From NCBI RefSeq assembly GCF_016428755.1, contig NZ_JAELTI010000050.1, positions 1 through 38,006 of the forward strand: a DNA stretch of 38,006 nt, given 5' to 3'. This DNA comes from Allobosea sp. ASV33 (lineage in GTDB: Bacteria; Pseudomonadota; Alphaproteobacteria; Rhizobiales; Beijerinckiaceae). Made by a program: the position numbers and the translations under genes. Under the pieces are notes generated by a model that saw only the letters and a list, made by a program, of their open reading frames with translations, was not told the origin of the DNA and ran no database searches. Every line of letters starts with the position of its first letter. Within the stretch, counting starts at the first letter, position 1. Of the stretch, positions 32,702 through 38,006 are shown one piece after another.

Positions 32702-32719
32702 CTGCTCCTGCGGGAGCAG
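32702..32719 (+). other. Hairpin between tatA and tatB
   Basis: CTGCTCC-TGCG-GGAGCAG: 7-bp perfect stem with a 4-base loop, 6 bp after the tatA stop and 22 bp before tatB. There is no T run, so it is not an intrinsic terminator. It may stabilise tatA mRNA or separate translation of the two. Confidence 0.5.
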
Positions 32720-32740
32720 GCTTGAGAGGACGAGCCGTCG

Positions 32741-33457
32741 ATGTTCGACATCGCCTGGAGCGAGATGGTGCTGATCGGCGCGGTGGCGCTGGTGGTGATC
32801 GGCCCGAAGGACCTGCCCAAGGCCCTGCGCACGGTCGGCCAGACGATCGGCCGTGTCCGGCGCATGGCGTCGGAATTCCAGGGGCAGTTCAACGAAGCGA
32901 TGCGCGAGGCCGAACTCGCCGACCTGAAGAAGCAGGTCGAGGATGTCGGCGGATCGGTGTCGAGCGCGCTGAACAACGATTTCAAGCCGATCGATACGCC
33001 CAAGGACTTCGATCCGCCCAAGCCGGACGCTTCGAACCCGGACGAGGCCGCGCTGAAGGAGGCCGAGGCGAAGCTGGCCTCGCTGCCGCCTCCGGAGCCG
33101 CTGCCGCCGGTCCAGATCGCTGCCGAAGCGCCGAAGCCCGCCGAGAAGCCGAAGCGGGCGCGCAAGGTAGTGGCCGAGCCTGTTCCTGCAATCGCCGAGG
33201 CGCCTGTCGCTCCTGCGGTTGCCGCGGCAGAGGCTGCTCCGAAGCCTGCCCGCAAGCGCAGCGCCAAGGCTGTCGATGCGCCGGCCGCCGTAGAAGCGCC
33301 AGTTCCGGCGCCTGTCGCGGCCGCGCCGGCCAAGGCACCGAAAGCGGCCGCCGCGCGCAAGCCGAAGACCGCGGTTGCCGCTGCCGCCCCGGCTGAAGCT
33401 GCCAAACCTGCCGCCCGCAAGCGCAAGACCGCCAAGGGCGAGGAGAATTCCGCATGA
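32741..33457 (+). CDS. tatB: Sec-independent translocase protein TatB
   Basis: 238 residues. The N-terminal helix [20 protein letters not shown] ends in Gly21-Pro22, and the amphipathic helix [34 protein letters not shown] follows, as in all TatB. The remaining 150 residues are an unusually long Pro/Ala/Lys-rich tail ([29 protein letters not shown]) with basic repeats. TatB and TatC form the receptor for twin-arginine signals. The stop overlaps the tatC ATG as ATGA (33454-33457). Confidence 0.92.
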   Translation: MFDIAWSEMVLIGAVALVVIGPKDLPKALRTVGQTIGRVRRMASEFQGQFNEAMREAELADLKKQVEDVGGSVSSALNNDFKPIDTPKDFDPPKPDASNPDEAALKEAEAKLASLPPPEPLPPVQIAAEAPKPAEKPKRARKVVAEPVPAIAEAPVAPAVAAAEAAPKPARKRSAKAVDAPAAVEAPVPAPVAAAPAKAPKAAAARKPKTAVAAAAPAEAAKPAARKRKTAKGEENSA

Positions 33458-34266
33458 GCGTCGCCAATCCGCGCGACGGCGAGGACGAGATCGAGGCCTC
33501 GCGCGCGCCGCTCATCGAGCATCTGATCGAGCTGCGCTCGCGGCTGATCAAGTCGCTGATCGCCTTCCTGATCATGTTCTTCGTCTGCTTCGGCTTCTCG
33601 ACGCAGATCTACAACATCCTGGTGAAGCCCTATGTCTGGGCTGCCGGCAGCGCCGCCAACGCTCAATTGATCTATACCGGCCCGCTCGAGCTGCTGTTCA
33701 CCCATATCAAGGTGGCGGCCTTCGGCGCCGGCTTCTTCGCCTTCCCGGTGATCGCGACGCAGATCTACAAGTTCGTGGCGCCCGGCCTCTACAAGAACGA
33801 GAAGGCGGCTTTCGCGCCCTATCTGGTGGCGACGCCGGTGTTCTTCACGCTTGGCGCCATGCTGGTCTTCTTCTTCGCCATGCCGGTGCTGATGAAGTTC
33901 TCGCTCGGCATGCAGCAGGCTGCGACCGAGACCCAGGCCGGCATCGCGCTGCTGCCCAAGGTCAGCGAATATCTCTCGCTGATCATGACGCTGATCTTCG
34001 CCTTCGGCATCGCCTTCCAGTTGCCGGTGATCCTGACCCTCCTCGGGCAGGCCGGCATCATCGATTCGAAATTCCTGAAGGAAAAGCGCCGCTACGCCAT
34101 CGTCTTCGTCTTCGTCGTGGCGGCGGTGCTGACCCCGCCGGACGTGATCTCGCAGCTCATGCTCGCGGTCCCGATGCTGCTGCTCTACGAGCTCTCGATC
34201 TTCTCGGTGCGCCGGGTCGAGAAGAAGGGCGAGGCCGCGAAGGCCGAAGAGGACGCGGCGGAGTAG
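33454..34266 (+). CDS. tatC: Sec-independent translocase protein TatC
   Basis: 270 residues, six membrane helices. Family marks are HLIELRSR (23-30, with Glu26), the [11 protein letters not shown] loop (Glu116), and the final [26 protein letters not shown]. It is the membrane receptor for twin-arginine signal peptides. It is coupled to tatB. The TRAP binding protein at 27036 and perhaps the DRRSFLVG lipoprotein at 10762 are possible clients. A palindromic element starts 8 bp after its stop. Confidence 0.93.
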   Translation: MSVANPRDGEDEIEASRAPLIEHLIELRSRLIKSLIAFLIMFFVCFGFSTQIYNILVKPYVWAAGSAANAQLIYTGPLELLFTHIKVAAFGAGFFAFPVIATQIYKFVAPGLYKNEKAAFAPYLVATPVFFTLGAMLVFFFAMPVLMKFSLGMQQAATETQAGIALLPKVSEYLSLIMTLIFAFGIAFQLPVILTLLGQAGIIDSKFLKEKRRYAIVFVFVVAAVLTPPDVISQLMLAVPMLLLYELSIFSVRRVEKKGEAAKAEEDAAE

Positions 34267-34274
34267 GGCCCGGC

Positions 34275-34367
34275 CGTCATGCTCGGCCTTGGGCCGACCA
34301 TCCACGTCTCGATCACCGCCTGCATCGGACGAAGACGTGGATGGTCGGGACGAGCCCGACCATGACG
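34275..34367. repeat. REP-like palindromic element, type B (copy 2)
   Basis: Ends CGTCAT/ATGACG, 93 bp like the copy at 16612. The central CATCCACGTCTC pairs with GACGTGGATG, and GGTCGGGACGAGCCCGACC is a second hairpin. It separates tatC from serS. The 102 bp that follow up to serS hold no gene that I can see. Confidence 0.85.
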
Positions 34368-34469
34368 CGGCTGTTGCGCGGAATGCCGATCTCGGTGGTT
34401 CCCTCGCGCGCGATCCCGGTCTAGAGCATCCAACGCTGCATTCCGCAGCGATGGCATGGCCGGACGACG

Positions 34470-35771
34470 ATGTACGACATCAGATGGATTCGCGAGAACG
34501 CTGCTGCGTTCGACAAGGGGCTTGAGCGCAGGGGCCTCGCGCCGCTGTCGTCCTCGCTGCTCGAACTCGATGACGTCCGCCGCTCGTCGATCGCCAAGGC
34601 ACAGGCCACGCAGGAGCGCCGCAACGCGCTCTCCAAGGAGATCGGCAAGGCGATGGGCGCGAAGGATGTCGCGCTCGCCGATAAGCTGAAGGCCGAGGTT
34701 GCCACGCTCAAGGAGCAGCAGCCGGCGCTGGAGGCCGAGGAGAAGGCCGCCAAGGACGCGCTCGACGAGAAGCTCGCCGCGATCCCGAATGTGCCTTTCG
34801 ACGACGTGCCCGATGGCGCCGACGAGCACGACAATGTCGTGCTGCATGTCCATGGCGTGAAGCCGGAGGAGCGCGGGCTGCTCAAGGGCGTCAATGATCC
34901 CAAGCAGCATTTCGAGCTGGGCGAGGCGCTCGGCCAGATGGATTTCGAGAAGGCGGCCAAGCTCTCCGGCTCGCGCTTCGTCGTTCTCCAGAGCCAGATC
35001 GCGCGGCTGTCGCGGGCGATCGGGCAGTTCATGCTCGACACGCACACGGAAGAGCACGGCTATACGGAGGTCAATCCGCCGCTCCTCGTGCGCGACGACG
35101 CGATGTTCGGCACGGCGCAATTGCCCAAATTCCGCGAGGATCAGTTCCGCGCCGGCGAGGAGCATTGGCTGATCCCGACCGCCGAGGTGCCGCTGACCAA
35201 TCTGGCAAGGGAATCAATCCTCTCCGAGGAGGAGCTGCCGCTTCGATTCACCGCGCTGACGCCATGCTTCCGCTCTGAGGCCGGCTCGGCGGGCCGAGAT
35301 ACGCGCGGCATGCTTCGCCAGCACCAGTTCGAGAAGGTCGAGCTCGTCTCGATCACGGCGCCCGAGAAATCGCGCGAGGAGCATGAGCGCATGCTCGCCT
35401 GTGCCGAGGCGGTGCTGAAGAAGCTCGACCTGCATTATCGCGTCATGACCTTGTGCACCGGCGACATGGGCTTCGCGTCGCAGAAGACCTGGGACATCGA
35501 GGCCTGGCTGCCCGGCCAGAAGACCTATCGCGAGATCTCGTCCTGCTCGGTCTGCGGCGATTTCCAGGCTAGGCGCATGAACGCCCGCTACAAGACGAAG
35601 GACGGCAAGGGGCCGTTCTTCGTGCACACCCTCAATGGCTCGGGCACGGCGGTCGGCCGCGCGCTGATCGCGGTGATGGAGAACTACCAGAACGCTGACG
35701 GCTCGATCACCGTGCCGGACGTGCTGGTGCCCTATATGCGCGGCGTGACGCGGATCGAGAAGGCGGCCTGA
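34470..35771 (+). CDS. serS: Seryl-tRNA synthetase
   Basis: 433 residues, class II synthetase charging tRNA-Ser (and tRNA-Sec where present). It has the N-terminal coiled-coil arm (about 30-103, Lys/Glu/Ala-rich), motif 2 [20 protein letters not shown] with FEKVE (267-291) and motif 3 [19 protein letters not shown] (389-407). The start is the ATG at 34470, with [11 protein letters not shown], the usual beginning. surE begins one base after its stop, so the two are probably one transcript. Confidence 0.94.
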   Translation: MYDIRWIRENAAAFDKGLERRGLAPLSSSLLELDDVRRSSIAKAQATQERRNALSKEIGKAMGAKDVALADKLKAEVATLKEQQPALEAEEKAAKDALDEKLAAIPNVPFDDVPDGADEHDNVVLHVHGVKPEERGLLKGVNDPKQHFELGEALGQMDFEKAAKLSGSRFVVLQSQIARLSRAIGQFMLDTHTEEHGYTEVNPPLLVRDDAMFGTAQLPKFREDQFRAGEEHWLIPTAEVPLTNLARESILSEEELPLRFTALTPCFRSEAGSAGRDTRGMLRQHQFEKVELVSITAPEKSREEHERMLACAEAVLKKLDLHYRVMTLCTGDMGFASQKTWDIEAWLPGQKTYREISSCSVCGDFQARRMNARYKTKDGKGPFFVHTLNGSGTAVGRALIAVMENYQNADGSITVPDVLVPYMRGVTRIEKAA

Positions 35772-35772
35772 G

Positions 35773-36534
35773 ATGCGCATCCTCGTCACCAATGATGACG
35801 GCATCCATGCCGAGGGGCTGGCCGTGCTGGAGCGCATCGCGCGCCAGCTCTCCGACGATGTCTGGGTCGTGGCGCCCGAGACCGACCAGTCGGGCGTTGC
35901 GCATTCGCTGTCGCTGTCGAACCCCTTGCGGCTGCGCCAGATCGAGGAGAAGCGCTTCGCGGTGCAGGGCACGCCGACCGATTGCGTGATCATGGCGGTG
36001 CGCGCCGTCATGGCGAAGGCGCGGCCCGATCTCGTGCTCTCCGGCGTCAACCGGGGCTCGAACGTCGCCGAAGACGTGACGTATTCCGGCACGATCGCGG
36101 CGGCGATGGAAGGCACGCTGCTCGGCGTGCCCTCGATCGCGGTGAGCCAGGCGTATTCGCCCGGCAATCGCGATTCGATCCGCTGGGACTGCGCCGAGAG
36201 CCATGCGCCGGGCATCATCCGGCGCTTGCTGGAGGAGGGGATTCCAGAGGGCGTGCTGTTCAACCTCAACTTCCCCAATGCGGGGCCGGACGAGGTCGAG
36301 GGCGTCGCCGTCACCGTGCAGGGGCGGCGCGACCAGGAGATCGTGCAGCTCGAACCGCGCAAGGACGGCCGCGGCAATCCCTATTACTGGATCGCCTTCC
36401 AGCGCAGCGGCAAGGAGCCGGCCAACGGCACCGATCTGAAGGCGCTGGCGGAAAAGCGCATCTCGATCACGCCGCTGGAACTCGACCTGACGCATGAGCC
36501 GACGCTGACGCGCTTCGCGCGGCTGTTCGCCTGA
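35773..36534 (+). CDS. surE: 5'/3'-nucleotidase SurE
   Basis: 253 residues. The metal site [10 protein letters not shown] (Asp8, Asp9), the Ser in [29 protein letters not shown] and [25 protein letters not shown] (Asn of the metal site) are as in SurE. It hydrolyses nucleoside monophosphates (and short polyphosphate) and is linked to stationary-phase survival together with pcm. The ATG at 35773 follows serS immediately. pcm begins 19 bp after its stop. Confidence 0.94.
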   Translation: MRILVTNDDGIHAEGLAVLERIARQLSDDVWVVAPETDQSGVAHSLSLSNPLRLRQIEEKRFAVQGTPTDCVIMAVRAVMAKARPDLVLSGVNRGSNVAEDVTYSGTIAAAMEGTLLGVPSIAVSQAYSPGNRDSIRWDCAESHAPGIIRRLLEEGIPEGVLFNLNFPNAGPDEVEGVAVTVQGRRDQEIVQLEPRKDGRGNPYYWIAFQRSGKEPANGTDLKALAEKRISITPLELDLTHEPTLTRFARLFA

Positions 36535-36553
36535 GCCCGGGGCGGGGAGGGGC

Positions 36554-37216
36554 ATGAGCGAGGACGCGCCAGCCAGCGAAGGCGAGCGTACCGTCGCCTT
36601 CCTGCTCTCGCTCCGCGCGCGGGGCGTGCGCGATCTCGCGCTGCTGCGCGCGATGGAGCGGGTGCCACGCGACCGCTTCGCGCCGGCCCGCTTCGCCGAT
36701 CTCGCCCGGCAGGACGTCTCGGTGCCGCTGCCCTGCGGCCAGACGATGACCGCGCCGCATACCGTCGCAAACCTGCTGGTGGCGCTCGACATGCAGCCGG
36801 GCGCGCGCGTGCTCGAAGTGGGCACCGGCTCCGGCTATGTCTCCGCGCTGCTGGCCGCGATGGGAGGCGAGGTCGTCTCCCTGGAGCGTTACCGCTCGCT
36901 GGCCCTGGCGGCGCATGAGCGCGTCTCCGATAGCGGTTTCGGCGGGGTCGTCGATCTGCGCCATGCCGACGGGTTCCAGCCGGACCGGACGCTCGGGCGT
37001 TTCGACCGCATCCTGGTCAATGGCGTCACCCAGGCCGTGCCGGAGGCGCTGCTGGCACGGCTCTCGCCCGGCGGGCGCCTCGTCGGCGCGCTGCGTGTCG
37101 AGGGCGCGGCGCGGCGGGTCGTGGTCACGCATCTCGAAGACGGGCAGTTCGATTATGCGACCGGGCCGGCCCTGCGACTGCCGCCCTTGATCCCCGGCCG
37201 TTCTCGCGCGCTTTGA
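36554..37216 (+). CDS. pcm: Protein-L-isoaspartate O-methyltransferase
   Basis: 220 residues. AdoMet site VLEVGTGSGYVSAL (from 86), upstream GQTMTAPHTVANLL (substrate loop) and acidic VVSLERY after strand 2 are the PIMT signatures. It methylates isoaspartyl residues so they can be repaired. It forms the classical surE-pcm pair, with a GGGAGGGG 3-10 bases before the ATG at 36554. The gap 37217-37361 contains an A-rich run (AAAAATCCAAAAAAGTGAA) unusual for this GC-rich DNA, perhaps part of the next promoter. Confidence 0.9.
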   Translation: MSEDAPASEGERTVAFLLSLRARGVRDLALLRAMERVPRDRFAPARFADLARQDVSVPLPCGQTMTAPHTVANLLVALDMQPGARVLEVGTGSGYVSALLAAMGGEVVSLERYRSLALAAHERVSDSGFGGVVDLRHADGFQPDRTLGRFDRILVNGVTQAVPEALLARLSPGGRLVGALRVEGAARRVVVTHLEDGQFDYATGPALRLPPLIPGRSRAL

Positions 37217-37361
37217 AGCTTCCGGCGCTTGTTTCGCCTGCGCGCGATCCCATCGAAAAATCCAAAAAAGTGAAGAGGGCGGACGGAGCGAAACGCTTTC
37301 GTAACCTCAACGGGAGTTTAATCGGCCTCATCGAGTTGCGTCGTTCGCGAGTACTCAGTTC

Positions 37362-38006
37362 ATGCGTAGCCAAGCCGGATCGATCAATCCCCGCGCTCTC
37401 CGTCGTCTCTCGACGGTGTGCCTGTTCGCTCTCAGCGTCAGTGCCTGCTCGTCGGACGCGATGCGTTTCACCGAGACTCCCTTCGAGAGTCCTTTCAAGT
37501 CGGCTCAGGCGCCGGCTCCCGTCCGCGATCCTGTCACGACCGGCTCGATCGGGCAGGTGTCGAGCGCGCCGCTGCAGCCAGTGGCTTCCGCTCCGCTCGT
37601 TCGCTCGCAGCCTCTGCCGGCGCCGCAGTCGTCCGTCGCGCTGAGCGCGCCGCCGCGGCAGCCCGTGTCGGGCAGCTCCGCCGGCTGGTCGGCGCAGGGC
37701 GGCACCCCGGTCGTTCTGGCCCAGGGCGAGACGCTCGATACGATCTCGTCGCGCTACGGCGTGCCGCGCGCCGCCATCATGTCTGCGAACGGGCTGAACA
37801 ACGCGAACGTGGCCCCGGGCACCCGCATCACCATTCCCGTCTATAACGCCGCTGCCGCTTCCGCGCCGGCTGCTCCTGCGGCCCCGGCCCCGGCTCCGGT
37901 CCGTCAGGCTGCGCAGGCGCCGGTCGAGACGCAGCGCTTCGTCGCCGGGCCGTCCGCCGCTCCGCGCGCCATGCCGCCAGCCGCCGTCGATCCGAAGGTG
38001 CAGGCC
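37362..38006 (+). CDS. LysM-domain lipoprotein, NlpD/M23-like (3' end outside window)
   Basis: The open frame from ATG 37362 runs off the window (215 codons visible). Residues 13-29 form a signal ending in the lipobox V-S-A-C with Cys29. A Pro/Ser/Ala-rich linker follows, then a LysM domain at about 117-161 (VVLAQGETLDTISSRYGVPRAAIMSANGLNN ... PGTRITIPVY), then another Pro/Ala-rich linker. In related genomes the gene after pcm is an M23-type endopeptidase (NlpD/DipM) that activates or performs septal peptidoglycan splitting; the catalytic domain would lie past the window. No clear ribosome binding site is seen before this ATG. Confidence 0.8.
   Translation, partial: MRSQAGSINPRALRRLSTVCLFALSVSACSSDAMRFTETPFESPFKSAQAPAPVRDPVTTGSIGQVSSAPLQPVASAPLVRSQPLPAPQSSVALSAPPRQPVSGSSAGWSAQGGTPVVLAQGETLDTISSRYGVPRAAIMSANGLNNANVAPGTRITIPVYNAAAASAPAAPAAPAPAPVRQAAQAPVETQRFVAGPSAAPRAMPPAAVDPKVQA

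Noticed and set aside
32641..34305. Long minus-strand open frame opposite tatB and tatC
   Set aside because: It is antisense to two certain Tat genes; its sequence is a repetitive complement of the Pro/Ala/Lys tail and has no recognisable fold.
2446..34367. Palindromic elements as a CRISPR array
   Set aside because: Copies are dispersed by kilobases, are long palindromes of different types, and have no regular spacers or cas genes.
37290..37330. Possible CtrA box (TTAA-N7-TTAA) before the LysM lipoprotein
   Set aside because: GTAACC and TTTAAT are present but neither half-site sequence nor spacing fits the CtrA consensus.

Overview
The window reads as chromosomal DNA of a high-GC alphaproteobacterium of the order Hyphomicrobiales (Rhizobiales). 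The gene order erpA, dgt, argS, SPOR protein, nagZ, scpA, scpB, tatA, tatB, tatC, serS, surE, pcm, LysM lipoprotein is typical of that order, and the phasin, the DUF1489 protein and the C-terminal J-domain protein fit it as well. A Bosea- or Methylobacterium-like host is a guess that I cannot test here. I see no phage, insertion sequence, CRISPR array, rRNA or tRNA.

Left part (1-9455): the end of a CDF-type cation transporter, then the biotin-carrying subunit of an acyl-CoA carboxylase (mccA-like). An APH(6)-type kinase and an SDR oxidoreductase lie on the minus strand, translationally coupled. A small VOC protein and a DUF1489 protein are on the plus strand and panC is on the minus strand. 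A coupled pair follows, a vWA-like protein with an intact-looking MIDAS and a membrane-anchored J-domain protein of unknown job. This part ends with a D-Ala-D-Ala carboxypeptidase that carries a C-terminal SPOR domain.

Middle part (9456-21950): a phasin gene whose promoter carries two copies of a TGC-N3-GCA palindrome 30 bp apart (candidate PhaR operators). A minus-strand envelope group holds two L,D-transpeptidase-like lipoproteins, one lacking the usual active-site His and Arg, with a small GYGPP-rich secreted protein between them. Next come a DoxX/DUF4287 operon divergent from a marR gene, with two MarR-type palindromes in the shared promoter region, and then an orphan UxaA-type dehydratase, a DoxX-like protein, an aminotransferase, a sirtuin, a LysE exporter, a double cold-shock protein, an HD-GYP protein and erpA.

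Right part (21950-38006): mostly plus-strand housekeeping genes: dgt, argS, a SPOR membrane protein, an orphan Tat-exported TRAP-type binding protein, nagZ, scpA-scpB, an orphan ABC ATPase, tatA-tatB-tatC, serS, surE, pcm and a LysM lipoprotein (nlpD-like) cut by the window edge. The common thread is the envelope, division and export: peptidoglycan trimming and recycling (DacA-like, L,D-transpeptidases, NagZ, SPOR, LysM), Tat export with a Tat substrate nearby, and chromosome condensation.

The most striking non-coding feature is a set of nine REP-like palindromes of about 90-135 bp in four sequence types. Each lies 8-55 nt after a stop codon, apart from one that follows directly behind another element, and none lies in a divergent promoter region. 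One has perfect 28-bp arms and another has perfect 19-bp outer and 17-bp inner arms. The best candidates for undescribed biology are the vWA/J-domain pair, the split L,D-transpeptidase pair with its small partner, and the two promoters with paired operators.
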